Below are positions 37,413 through 45,345 of a DNA stretch of 64,000 nt, in pieces. The stretch lies in the NCBI GenBank assembly GCA_028692035.1, contig JAQUYD010000003.1:1-64000 (forward strand). Reading direction: 5' to 3'. The stretch's first letter is position 1. Each line of letters starts with the position of its first letter. Source of the stretch: Oscillospiraceae bacterium. Lineage in GTDB: Bacteria; Bacillota; Clostridia; Oscillospirales; Ruminococcaceae. The translations under genes were made by a program, and so were the position numbers. The notes under the pieces were generated by a model. The model was given only the letters and a program-made list of their open reading frames with translations, did not search any database and was not told the DNA's origin.

Positions 37413-38084
37413 TTGGCAAACACACAGGTAAATCCAACTCGTATGGAACTGACCCGCCTAAAGAAAAAGCTGTCCACCGCCATGCGCGGCCACAAGCTGC
37501 TAAAAGATAAGCGGGACGAGCTGATGCGTCAGTTTTTGGATATGGTCCGGCTGAACAAAGCCCTGCGTGAAAAGGTGGAGGCTGGCATCAACGCCGCCAA
37601 CAAAAACTTTTTGTTGGCTCGCGCCGCTACCGACGCGCAGGTTCTGGACGTGGCGCTGATGGCGCCGAAGCAGGAGGTTTTTCTGGAGGCGTCTGACCGA
37701 AATGTTATGAGTGTCGAGATCCCGGTGTTTGAGTACAAAACCCGGACCGCCGACTTAAACGACATTTATTCCTACGGTTTCGCTTTCACCTCCGCCGATC
37801 TGGACGATGCGGTACTTTCTCTATCTGAGGTATTGCCCGATATGCTGAAACTGGCGGAGATCGAAAAATCCTGCCAGCTGATGGCCTCCGAGATCGAAAA
37901 GACCCGGCGGCGGGTAAACGCGCTGGAGCATGTCATGATTCCCGAACTGCAAACCAACATTAAGTACATTACCATGAAGCTGGATGAAAACGAACGAAGC
38001 ACCCAAATCCGCCTGATGAAGGTGAAGGATATGATGCTGGAGCAGGCCCACCATTATTCGGACCGGGCCGCCCAATCGGATTGA
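37413..38084 (+). CDS. ntpD: V-type ATPase subunit D (central shaft)
   Basis: A 223-residue shaft subunit made of two long antiparallel helices. NPTRMELTRLKKKLSTAMRG at the start is a near-invariant family signature, followed by HKLLKDKRDELMRQF. The TTG start is preceded by GAGGGGGA. It is the last gene of the operon and is followed by a 22-bp-stem terminator. Confidence 0.95.
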   Translation: MANTQVNPTRMELTRLKKKLSTAMRGHKLLKDKRDELMRQFLDMVRLNKALREKVEAGINAANKNFLLARAATDAQVLDVALMAPKQEVFLEASDRNVMSVEIPVFEYKTRTADLNDIYSYGFAFTSADLDDAVLSLSEVLPDMLKLAEIEKSCQLMASEIEKTRRRVNALEHVMIPELQTNIKYITMKLDENERSTQIRLMKVKDMMLEQAHHYSDRAAQSD

Positions 38085-38088
38085 TCTA

Positions 38089-38139
38089 ACACAATAAGAA
38101 AGGGGACCTGCAAAAGACAGGTCCCCTTTCTTATTGTGT
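38089..38139. terminator. V-ATPase operon terminator (22-bp perfect stem)
   Basis: The arms at 38089-38110 and 38118-38139 are exact complements around a 7-nt CAAAAGA loop. The core AAAGGGGACCTG gives high stability. It also serves the convergent regulator gene ending at 38152. Confidence 0.9.
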
Positions 38140-38151
38140 GCTCCAACGTTT

Positions 38152-38490
38152 TTATTTCTCCTCTGCCAGCAAAAAAATTTTCAAAATCTCCTCGGCGTAT
38201 TTTCGCCGCCGGTCGCTGCACTGGGACAGCATCAACGCGATGCTGCCTGACGCTTCTCCTGGCTCTTCGCCGAACAAAAGGAAATCAGTGGAAAGATGGA
38301 TTGATCTGGAAATGCGGCATAAGGTCGGTAGGGACATTCCCTTCAGGCCCAGCTCGATATCCGAACAAAATTTGGGCGTTATTCCAATTTGTTCCGCAAA
38401 CGTTTCCCGCGAAAGCCCCAAGAACTCCCGCTGCGCCCGTATTCTAGCGCCAATTTCTGCATAATTTGGCTCCATCCTTCTCGCCCCCAT
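38152..38490 (-). CDS. XRE family transcriptional regulator
   Basis: A 112-residue protein with an N-terminal Cro/CI helix-turn-helix: IGARIRAQREFLGLSRETFA, then EQIGITPKFCSDIELGLKGM. The C-terminal 40 residues are helical and may dimerise. Either the ATG at 38490 or the one at 38475 (giving MEPNYAEIG) could be used; neither has an ideal ribosome site. It is divergent from a small membrane gene and shares a region with an inverted repeat with it, so autoregulation is likely. Confidence 0.82.
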   Translation of the reverse strand: MGARRMEPNYAEIGARIRAQREFLGLSRETFAEQIGITPKFCSDIELGLKGMSLPTLCRISRSIHLSTDFLLFGEEPGEASGSIALMLSQCSDRRRKYAEEILKIFLLAEEK

Positions 38491-38496
38491 TTCCCA

Positions 38497-38537
38497 TTTA
38501 TGTTATTTTAACCCCCATAGAGTTGATTTAACATAAA
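38497..38537. promoter_or_regulatory. candidate XRE operator (inverted repeat)
   Basis: TTTATGTTA (38497-38505) and TAACATAAA (38529-38537) are exact complements 23 bp apart, in the gap between the XRE gene and the divergent membrane gene. The flanking ATTTTAAC and GATTTAAC add a partial direct repeat. Confidence 0.5.
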
Positions 38538-38546
38538 CTTTCAGGG

Positions 38547-38575
38547 TTGACGGGTTGGAACTTATAGGGTATAAT
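38547..38575 (+). promoter_or_regulatory. sigma-A type promoter
   Basis: TTGACG and TATAAT, 17 bp apart, 24 bp before the ATG at 38600. It is one of the best consensus matches in the window and lies next to the candidate XRE operator. Confidence 0.75.
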
Positions 38576-38599
38576 AATTGAAACTATCCGGGGGAAGTG

Positions 38600-38947
38600 A
38601 TGCAAATCGACGCACATCGGCAGCAGGAAAAACTGCTTTTAAAAAGAACGCAAAACCGCCGGCAGCTGCGGTATATTTGCATCATATGTTGCCTGTTGGC
38701 CGCCCTTTGGGCCGGATATAGCTTTTACACCGCCACACTTATCCATACGCTCCCCCTCTTCCTTTTGACGATCCTCGCCGCCCTTCTTGTGGCGGGTATC
38801 CCGGTCGGATGGCCTTTTTGTGTTACCTACCTTCTGCGGCGGGGATGGCGGCCGGAGCGGCTCCTTTTTTACCCCGCCGTATTGATTCTCTGTGTTTTTG
38901 CCGGTCCTGTCCTCCTACTGCGGGCTCTGTGGAAAAATCTGCAATAA
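38600..38947 (+). CDS. small membrane protein, unknown
   Basis: A 115-residue basic protein with a Gln/Arg-rich N-terminus and three hydrophobic helices (about residues 27-48, 52-72 and 88-110). GGGGGAAG precedes the ATG. No family is recognised. Its strong promoter beside an XRE regulator suggests it is the regulated partner of that gene. Confidence 0.6.
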   Translation: MQIDAHRQQEKLLLKRTQNRRQLRYICIICCLLAALWAGYSFYTATLIHTLPLFLLTILAALLVAGIPVGWPFCVTYLLRRGWRPERLLFYPAVLILCVFAGPVLLLRALWKNLQ

Positions 38948-39106
38948 GCAACTCCCATACGGCCATTGTTGGTTCCGACGCGCCTCGGTAGGCGCCGTTT
39001 GACCTTTACTAAACTGCTGACACAATGCTGTGTCATGCGGCTTTCCTTTGGTTTTTGGCGCAACCTTCAATCGAAAAATCCCCGGCTTTCGCCGGGGATT
39101 TTTGCG
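38948..39106. terminator. intergenic with bidirectional terminator at 39074-39103
   Basis: AAAAATCCCCGGC, loop TTTC and its exact complement form a strong terminator for the two convergent genes. A smaller hairpin (TGACACA-ATGC-TGTGTCA) lies at 39018-39035. No gene is supported here. Confidence 0.8.
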
Positions 39107-39832
39107 TTATCCTGCAATTTTAACCGGTGCCCGGCGAATCAACAGCCAGGAGAATATCCCGCAAAGAATTGCGCCGCCCAACCACAGGAGCGTTAAATTA
39201 TAAGGGGACTGTGCCAGCCAATCGATGGTGGAAGGGAAAAACTTTCCCACCGCCGTGGTCACGCTGCTCGGCGCAGCGACCACCAAAAGCGGCAGTCCAA
39301 ATACCAGCAAAGCAGGAACGGTGATGGACACGATGATCTTCCAGATTTTATTCATGCGGTAGTAGGCGCCGCCGATAAAATAACCGAGCAGACCCATCGC
39401 CCAGCCGCCAATAACCCGGCTAAGAACAATGCCCAGCCGCCCTACGAAATTGTCGATCCAGGGGTAGATAATTTCTGCAATGCCAACCGTTCCCAAGCCC
39501 ATCGCCCGTCCGGTCCATTCGCCCAGTACATTGATCACGGCCGTTCCTGCCGAAAACGTCAGCATGAAGAGCGCCATTCCGCAAAAAACCGTCTTGCGAG
39601 AAACGCCGTTGGATAATCCGAACCGCGTCCCCGCTGAAAAAAAGATGATCCCCATTACCAGTAGCATCACTTCCGAAGAACATGAAAAACCATTCATGGT
39701 TACATCCCCGCCGCCGCTGAACACTATAATTGTAAATCCCAGCAGCATCAAGGCCAGCATCGCGCCATAAAACCCGATCAGCCCCCAATAGGTATTCTGC
39801 CAATACCATTTGAACATTTTTCCGATTTTCAT
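39107..39832 (-). CDS. ABC transporter permease-like membrane protein
   Basis: A 241-residue protein with six hydrophobic helices, start MKIGKMFKWYWQNTYWGLIG and a central GTRFGLSNGVSRKTVFCGMA segment typical of ABC-2-like permeases found with YtrA-type regulators. It lies 15 bp downstream of the ATPase gene. It probably forms a small exporter with that ATPase; the substrate is unknown, but peptide antibiotics or cell-wall precursors are common for this arrangement. Confidence 0.75.
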   Translation of the reverse strand: MKIGKMFKWYWQNTYWGLIGFYGAMLALMLLGFTIIVFSGGGDVTMNGFSCSSEVMLLVMGIIFFSAGTRFGLSNGVSRKTVFCGMALFMLTFSAGTAVINVLGEWTGRAMGLGTVGIAEIIYPWIDNFVGRLGIVLSRVIGGWAMGLLGYFIGGAYYRMNKIWKIIVSITVPALLVFGLPLLVVAAPSSVTTAVGKFFPSTIDWLAQSPYNLTLLWLGGAILCGIFSWLLIRRAPVKIAG

Positions 39833-39847
39833 CTTTTACCCTCCCCC

Positions 39848-40696
39848 TTATGCGTTGGTCAGCTGTACAAACAGCTTCTGCAGATCTAGTGCGGCGATTT
39901 CCAGCGTCGCCGGTACATTTTCCGGCTCGCCCAGCAGGCAGACGCTCTTTAATCCCCCTAGCTGATCCTCGCCCAGAATCTGTTTGCCGGCACAGAATGC
40001 GTCCACCTCCGACGCTTTGCCCGACACCATGTACCCCATCCGTTTGACCTCTTCGGCAGGCCGGTCCAATAGAATTTTTCCCTCTTTGATGATTACAACC
40101 TGCTCCACAATGTCCGCGATCTCTTCAATTAGATGGGTGGAGATGATGATGGTGCTTGGCCGTTCGCTATAGCGGTGGATCAATTCCCGGTAAAACATCT
40201 CCCGATGGTTTGCATCCAACCCCAGCACCGGCTCGTCGAAAAATACGTAGGACGCGTTGGAGGCCAGCGCCGCGATCAACTTTGCAATGGTCAGATAGCC
40301 GGTGGAAAGGCCCTTCAACTTCTTTTTCGTATTTAGGCCAAACTGTGCTGCCAGCTGGTTGGCATATTCCATATCAAATGCGGGATAGAAGTCCCGGCTC
40401 CAGCGGAACAACTGCCGCACAGTCGTCCCATCGGGGCAAACGTTCTTCTCGCCCATATAATAGATTTTTCCTTGTGCTTTGTCGTTTTCGGCTCCTGGTT
40501 CCCCGTCGATAGAAACCGACCCCTGGGTGGGATACAACCGGTTGCCCATCACGTTTAAAAGTGTGGACTTTCCGGCGCCATTACGGCCCAGCAGGCCGTA
40601 AATACGGTTTTCCCCAAAGGAAATGTCTACTTGATCTAAGGCAGTAACCGTTCCAAACTGCACGGTTAACCCTTTCGCCTCAATGCTGTTATGCAT
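39848..40696 (-). CDS. ABC transporter ATP-binding protein
   Basis: A 282-residue ATPase; the ATG at 40696 follows GAGGAGGGA. Walker A is GRNGAGKST and Walker B is YVFFDEPVLGLD. The signature loop is GLSTGY (LSTGYLTIAK), which lacks the usual LSGGQ and carries Thr at the second position, as in YtrB/BcrA-like proteins. The start overlaps the end of the GntR-type regulator by 8 bp. Confidence 0.88.
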   Translation of the reverse strand: MHNSIEAKGLTVQFGTVTALDQVDISFGENRIYGLLGRNGAGKSTLLNVMGNRLYPTQGSVSIDGEPGAENDKAQGKIYYMGEKNVCPDGTTVRQLFRWSRDFYPAFDMEYANQLAAQFGLNTKKKLKGLSTGYLTIAKLIAALASNASYVFFDEPVLGLDANHREMFYRELIHRYSERPSTIIISTHLIEEIADIVEQVVIIKEGKILLDRPAEEVKRMGYMVSGKASEVDAFCAGKQILGEDQLGGLKSVCLLGEPENVPATLEIAALDLQKLFVQLTNA

Positions 40697-41060
40697 CTGC
40701 TTTTCCCTCCTCAATCATCTTGACGATCTCCTGCTGTGAAATATGAAGCTTCTGTGCCTCTTCCAGCAGGCGGACAATATACCCTTTGTAGAACGCCTCT
40801 TTTCGCTGCTTTAAAATTGTTCCAGCCGCTCCCTTGCTCACGAACATACCCACTCCTCTTTTTTTGTACAGGATCTCTGCCTCAGCCAGCAGGGCCATCC
40901 CTTTAAGCACCGTTGCGGGATTGATTTTGTAGGTTACAGAGATTTCTGTGGTGGACGGGATCTGTGTCTCTTCGCCAAATGCGCCAGACAGGACTGCGTC
41001 CTCGATCTGCTCGGCAACCTGCATGTAAATAGGGGTATCGCTTTCAAAATTAAATCGCAC
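40689..41060 (-). CDS. GntR family regulator (YtrA subfamily)
   Basis: A 123-residue regulator with only the winged-helix domain and a short helical tail, the YtrA layout. FNFESDTPIYMQVAEQIEDA and EISVTYKINPATVLKGMALL cover the DNA-binding helices. It lies upstream of, and overlaps, the ABC genes it presumably represses. A strong promoter with an overlapping dyad precedes it. Confidence 0.88.
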   Translation of the reverse strand: MRFNFESDTPIYMQVAEQIEDAVLSGAFGEETQIPSTTEISVTYKINPATVLKGMALLAEAEILYKKRGVGMFVSKGAAGTILKQRKEAFYKGYIVRLLEEAQKLHISQQEIVKMIEEGKADA

Positions 41061-41085
41061 GATTCACACCCTTTCTCGTTGCATG

Positions 41086-41134
41086 GTTAACTACTTGTGT
41101 AACTAACTATACAACGTACGTTCCCATTTGTCAA
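41086..41134 (-). promoter_or_regulatory. YtrA-type promoter and overlapping dyad
   Basis: Minus strand TTGACA (41134-41129), 17 bp, TATAGT (41111-41106). The imperfect dyad GTTAnnTAC-ACAA-GTAnnTAAC at 41086-41107 touches the -10, well placed for repression by the GntR-type product. Confidence 0.6.
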
Positions 41135-41245
41135 CCCTTTTCTGAAAAATTTAAATCGCCAACTTTTTGAGCGGCTCCAAACGCGAAAGCTAGATGGATC
41201 CGCTGGGCTGCCACGGCGCTGTCTGGGCCCGGACACTGCCTAATC

Positions 41246-41274
41246 TTGACATTGGTTATCCCATATGATATGTT
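41246..41274 (+). promoter_or_regulatory. feoAB promoter
   Basis: TTGACA and TATGTT, 17 bp apart, about 64 bp before feoA. A short symmetric CATATGATATG overlaps the -10. No convincing classical Fur box was found. Confidence 0.5.
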
Positions 41275-41337
41275 ATGTTAGGATAAGTTTGCACTGGTTA
41301 ACTTTTTTGACTTTTAGCCGTTGGGGAGGTTTTTTGA

Positions 41338-41568
41338 ATGACATTGGATCAGCTTCCAATTGGAAAGGAAGGGCGTATCCTCACCGTTGGCGGCGAAGGC
41401 GCCCTGCGCCGCCGGTTGCTGGATATGGGGCTTACGCCCCACACCAAACTGATGATCCGAAAGGTCGCGCCCATGGGGGATCCCATCGAGCTGCATGTCC
41501 GCAGCTATGAGCTGACCATTCGGCTGGACGATGCGAAAAAAATCGAAATCGAGGAGGAACCGGCATGA
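41338..41568 (+). CDS. feoA: ferrous iron transport protein FeoA
   Basis: A 76-residue SH3-like cytoplasmic protein that supports FeoB: LDQLPIGKEGRILTVGGEGA, then RRRLLDMGLTPHTKLMIRKV and DPIELHVRSYELTIR. GGGGAGG precedes the ATG. Its stop overlaps the feoB start (ATGA). Confidence 0.93.
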   Translation: MTLDQLPIGKEGRILTVGGEGALRRRLLDMGLTPHTKLMIRKVAPMGDPIELHVRSYELTIRLDDAKKIEIEEEPA

Positions 41569-43571
41569 CCTTTGCGCTTGCGGGCAATCAAAACTGCGGC
41601 AAGACCACCCTTTTTAACCAGCTCACCGGTTCCAATCAGCATGTGGGCAACTTCCCCGGCGTCACCGTTGAGCGCAAGGATGGGGAAATCCGCGGGCATA
41701 AAGGCACCATTGTTGTGGACCTCCCCGGCATTTACTCGTTGTCCCCTTACACCAGCGAGGAAATTGTGACCCGGGACTTTTTGATCAATTCCCATCCGGA
41801 CGGCATCATCAATATTGTGGACGCCACCAATATTGAACGGAACCTGTATCTGAGCCTGCAACTAATTGAGCTGAACATCCCCATGGTCATTGCGCTGAAC
41901 ATGATGGATGAGGTACGGGCCAACGGCGGCACCATCAAAATCCGTAAGATGCAGGAGGCGCTGGGGGTGCCGGTGGTACCCATCTCTGCCAGCAAAAACG
42001 AAGGCGTCGCCGAGCTAATCGACACCGCACTGGAGATCGCCGCCAGCCGCCAAAAGCCCAATCGGATGGACTTTTGCTCCGGGCCGGTGCACCGCTCCAT
42101 CCATGCGGTGGCCCATCTGGTGGAGGACCATGCCCAGCGCATGAATATCCCTTCCCGTTTTGCGGCAACCAAACTGGTGGAGGGCGACCAGATCATCCGT
42201 CAGGCCCTCAAGCTTTCGGAAAATGAGCTGGACATGATCGAACACAGCGTTGACGAAATGGAAAAAGAGCTTGGCACCGACCGGGAGGCGGCCCTTGCGG
42301 ATATGCGCTATACGTTTATTGAAGAAGTCTGCGCCGAATCGGTGGTCAAAGGGCACCAGAGCAAGGAAAGCGCCCGCAGCGTTAAAATCGACAGCGTGCT
42401 GACCCACAAATATTTCGCCCTTCCCATTTTCCTCGGGATTATGATGCTCATCTTCTGGCTGACCTTTGGGGTTATCGGCCCGCTGCTCAGTAATTGGCTG
42501 TCCTTGGGGATCGACGCAATCACCGGTCTGGTGGACAGCGCCCTGGCCGCTTACGGGATCAATCCCGTGGTCCACAGCCTGGTGATCGACGGCGTATTTG
42601 CCGGTGTCGGCAGCGTGTTGTCCTTTTTACCCATTATCGTAGTGCTGTTTTTCTTCCTCTCTATTTTAGAGGACAGCGGCTACATGGCCCGGATCGCCTT
42701 TGTCATGGATAAGTTGCTGCGAAAAATCGGGCTGTCTGGCCGCAGCTTTGTGCCCATGCTCATCGGGTTTGGCTGCAGCGTGCCGGCCATTATGGCCACC
42801 CGCACCTTGTCCAGCGAACGGGATCGCAAAATGACCATCCTCCTAACTCCCTTCATGTCCTGCAGCGCCAAGCTACCGATCTATGCGGTGTTTTCTGCTG
42901 CCTTCTTCCCCGATCAGGCGGCGCTGGTTATGATTTTACTGTATGTACTGGGGATCCTCACCGCCATTTTGTGCGGATTAATTTTTAAGCATACTCTTTT
43001 TAAAGGCCAGCCGGTTCCTTTTGTCATGGAACTGCCGAATTACCGGCTGCCCAGTTCCAAAAGCGTGCTGCGGTTGATCTATGACAAAGCTAAGGATTTT
43101 GTTGTCCGGGCCTTTACCGTCATTTTTCTTGCAACGCTGGTCATCTGGTTTTTGCAGACCTTTGACGCCCGGCTCAATGTCGTGGATTCCAGTACCCAAA
43201 GTATGCTGGCCGATATCGGCCGCTTTATTGCGCCGGCTTTTATGCCTCTTGGCTTTAGCGACTGGCGGATTTCCACCGCTTTGATCACCGGCTTCACTGC
43301 AAAAGAGGCAGTGGTCAGCACGCTGGCAGTTTTAACCGGGACCAGTATCGCCACCCTGCCACAGGCTCTTGCGGGCCTGTTTACCCCCTTGGCCGCCGCC
43401 GCATTCCTGGTTTTCACCTTGCTGTACACCCCCTGTGTGGCCGCAATCGGCGCCGTAAAGCGGGAAATGGGCAGCGGTTGGCACGCGCTGGCCGTAGCGA
43501 TTTTCCAAACCGGCGTCGCCTGGGTCATGGCTTTTTTGGTGTTCCAGCTGGGTAGGCTTTTTATTCACTGA
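41565..43571 (+). CDS. feoB: ferrous iron transporter FeoB
   Basis: A 668-residue Fe(II) transporter. The N-terminal G domain has G1 AGNQNCGKTTLFN, G3 VDLPGIYSL and G4 NMMDE. A helical GDI-like spacer follows (about residues 170-265), then the membrane part with paired Gate motifs around FGCSVPAIMATRTL and YTPCVAAIGAVKRE. The length is at the short end, as is common in Clostridia. Two Cys in the Gate region (GCS and PC) are the conserved candidates for iron passage. Confidence 0.95.
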   Translation: MTFALAGNQNCGKTTLFNQLTGSNQHVGNFPGVTVERKDGEIRGHKGTIVVDLPGIYSLSPYTSEEIVTRDFLINSHPDGIINIVDATNIERNLYLSLQLIELNIPMVIALNMMDEVRANGGTIKIRKMQEALGVPVVPISASKNEGVAELIDTALEIAASRQKPNRMDFCSGPVHRSIHAVAHLVEDHAQRMNIPSRFAATKLVEGDQIIRQALKLSENELDMIEHSVDEMEKELGTDREAALADMRYTFIEEVCAESVVKGHQSKESARSVKIDSVLTHKYFALPIFLGIMMLIFWLTFGVIGPLLSNWLSLGIDAITGLVDSALAAYGINPVVHSLVIDGVFAGVGSVLSFLPIIVVLFFFLSILEDSGYMARIAFVMDKLLRKIGLSGRSFVPMLIGFGCSVPAIMATRTLSSERDRKMTILLTPFMSCSAKLPIYAVFSAAFFPDQAALVMILLYVLGILTAILCGLIFKHTLFKGQPVPFVMELPNYRLPSSKSVLRLIYDKAKDFVVRAFTVIFLATLVIWFLQTFDARLNVVDSSTQSMLADIGRFIAPAFMPLGFSDWRISTALITGFTAKEAVVSTLAVLTGTSIATLPQALAGLFTPLAAAAFLVFTLLYTPCVAAIGAVKREMGSGWHALAVAIFQTGVAWVMAFLVFQLGRLFIH

Positions 43572-43589
43572 AAAAGGAGGGCATTGGGA

Positions 43590-43754
43590 ATGTCTTTGGC
43601 TGATGTCATCATCCTGGCCATCGTTGCTTTGGCGGCGGTGGGCGCATTTTTTTATTCCCGCCGTCACCCCTCCTGCACAGGAGGCACAGACTGTGCCTCC
43701 TGTGCCAAAAATTGTGCGAAGAAAAATACCCCGCCTGACCAAGGCCGTGACTAA
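43590..43754 (+). CDS. FeoB-associated Cys-rich membrane peptide
   Basis: A 54-residue protein with one N-terminal membrane helix (ADVIILAIVALAAVGAFFYS) and a short tail with four Cys (C29, C35, C38, C42) in CTGGTDCASCAKNC. It matches the FeoB_associated family found directly after feoB. AAAAGGAGG precedes the ATG, 18 bp after feoB. The Cys cluster may bind Fe(II). A perfect 15-bp inverted repeat lies inside its coding sequence. Confidence 0.88.
   Translation: MSLADVIILAIVALAAVGAFFYSRRHPSCTGGTDCASCAKNCAKKNTPPDQGRD
43675..43705 (+). repeat. perfect inverted repeat inside the Cys-rich gene
   Basis: GCACAGGAGGCACAG, a single A, then CTGTGCCTCCTGTGC: 15 of 15 bases pair. The repeat spans the codons for the cysteine cluster. 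Confidence 0.9.
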
Positions 43755-43774
43755 ATTTCATCTGTCGATACCGT

Positions 43775-43816
43775 CATCAAAAAGCCGCTCGGAAGTTTCC
43801 GAGCGGCTTTTTGATG
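43775..43816. terminator. bidirectional terminator
   Basis: CATCAAAAAGCCGCTCGGAA and its exact complement around a 2-nt GT. It ends the feo operon and the convergent M20 operon. Confidence 0.88.
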
Positions 43817-43822
43817 GTTTTA

Positions 43823-45262
43823 TCAGAAATCTCCCTCAATATGGGGCTTTACATCATCCGGCACCGCGCACACATAAACGCCGCCGGTGGTTTTCTGGTG
43901 TTCCTCGCCAGCTTCTTTCAACAATGCGGGATTTTCAAGCACCGTCACCGCTCCATGGGCGATGGCGCGAGCCGCGGCCAGCATCCCCTTCTGCCCCACG
44001 CTGGTTCCCCCCTGGGCCGCCAGCTGCCAGGAATGCCCCGAGGTTCCTATGGCATAACAGGCCGCGTTCAGCCAAGCAGTGGGCGCCACATAGCTGACGT
44101 CTCCCACATCGGTGGAACCAAACAGCGGCGTAGATGGGAACCGTAGGGGAAATACCACGTCCTGCAGCGGCTTCCCTGAAAACATCGGCACATATTCTTC
44201 CCCAAACTTAGCGCCATAGGCTTTGACCTTGGACTGTACCTCTGCCGGCGGATAATCCTGCTGGAAAGACCGGGCGATTTGGCGGTCTATTTCGTTAAAT
44301 TCTGGGGCGCCGGTGGCCTCAAAGCTCTGCTGCAGCACGCCGCTTAACACCCGGTTGGGCAGATAGTCGCACATGCCATCCACCGGCAGGATCTCTGCCG
44401 TGGTGCCAGTCATCAACGCAGCACCCCGGGCGCAGTTGTCCACTCGCTCCCGCAGTTCCAGCGCCTGGCTGATCTTAGGCGAACGGATAAAGTAATACAG
44501 GGCCGCGTGATCCTGTACCACGTTGGGCGCGCCGCCCCCTGCATCCCGGTAGGCATAGTGGATCCGCGCCTCTTGGATCATATGCTCCCGCAGATAATTG
44601 ACCCCCACATTCATCAGTTCGCAAGCGTCTAGGGCGCTTCGTCCCAGATGGGGCTGGCCCGCCGCATGGGTGGCGCGGCCATGAAACCGGTAGACCACGC
44701 TCACCGCCGCCAAGGAATGCTCGCCCATAATGGAGTTGTTGCTGCCCGGGTGCCAGGTAAACACGCCGTCCAACCCCTCAAACACCCCGTCCCGCGACAG
44801 GTAGACTTTGGCGCTGCCATTTTCCTCCGCTGGGCAGCCGTAAAAGGCGATGGTACCGGGCAACCTAGTCTCACGCATGTAATCTTTCACCGCAATGGCG
44901 GCCGCTGCCGCGCCAACCCCCAGCAGGTTGTGCCCGCAGCCATGACCAGCGCCGCCGGGCGTCAACGGTTCCCTGCGGTTGTATCCTGCCTTTTGGCTTA
45001 GGGACGGCAGTGCGTCATACTCGCCCAAAATGCCGATTTTAGGCTTTCCCAAACCATATTCTGCCACAAAAGCTGTGGGGATCCCCGCCAAACCGGCCGT
45101 GACTCGAAAACCCTCCTGCTCTAGTAGGTCGGTCAACGCCTTTGCCGATTTTTCCTCGTGAAAGGCAAGCTCCGCGTACTGCCAGATTTTTTCGCTGATT
45201 TCACAGTATTTTTTCTCATTTTTTCGCACAAATTGAGTTATTTTTTCCGCTAAACGCTCCAT
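43823..45262 (-). CDS. M20 family metallo-amidohydrolase (AbgB-like), copy 2
   Basis: A 479-residue M20D-type hydrolase related to p-aminobenzoyl-glutamate hydrolase subunit B. Metal and catalytic landmarks: LGEYDALPSLSQKAG, GHGCGHNLLG, CPAEENGSAKV and FTWHPGSNN, with the dimerisation-domain His in GRATHAAGQPHLG. These enzymes cut amide bonds of N-acyl or aminobenzoyl amino acids. The gene lies 83 bp downstream of a paralogue; one block of about 97 residues is almost identical between the two. Start ATG has a moderate ribosome site. Confidence 0.88.
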   Translation of the reverse strand: MERLAEKITQFVRKNEKKYCEISEKIWQYAELAFHEEKSAKALTDLLEQEGFRVTAGLAGIPTAFVAEYGLGKPKIGILGEYDALPSLSQKAGYNRREPLTPGGAGHGCGHNLLGVGAAAAAIAVKDYMRETRLPGTIAFYGCPAEENGSAKVYLSRDGVFEGLDGVFTWHPGSNNSIMGEHSLAAVSVVYRFHGRATHAAGQPHLGRSALDACELMNVGVNYLREHMIQEARIHYAYRDAGGGAPNVVQDHAALYYFIRSPKISQALELRERVDNCARGAALMTGTTAEILPVDGMCDYLPNRVLSGVLQQSFEATGAPEFNEIDRQIARSFQQDYPPAEVQSKVKAYGAKFGEEYVPMFSGKPLQDVVFPLRFPSTPLFGSTDVGDVSYVAPTAWLNAACYAIGTSGHSWQLAAQGGTSVGQKGMLAAARAIAHGAVTVLENPALLKEAGEEHQKTTGGVYVCAVPDDVKPHIEGDF

Positions 45263-45345
45263 TTTTCCTCCACTTTCCCCTCAGCCGGGCCATCCACGCG
45301 AAAAGAGGCCCGACGCAATGATCCCCCGCCGAGCCCGCTGGCTTT

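Noticed and set aside
41161-41245. Possible tRNA in the gap before feoA
   Set aside because: No cloverleaf: acceptor, T-arm GTTCRANNC and D-arm patterns are missing.
41200-41290. Classical Fur box before feoA
   Set aside because: No stretch close to the GATAATGATAATCATTATC pattern; only a short CATATGATATG symmetry is present.
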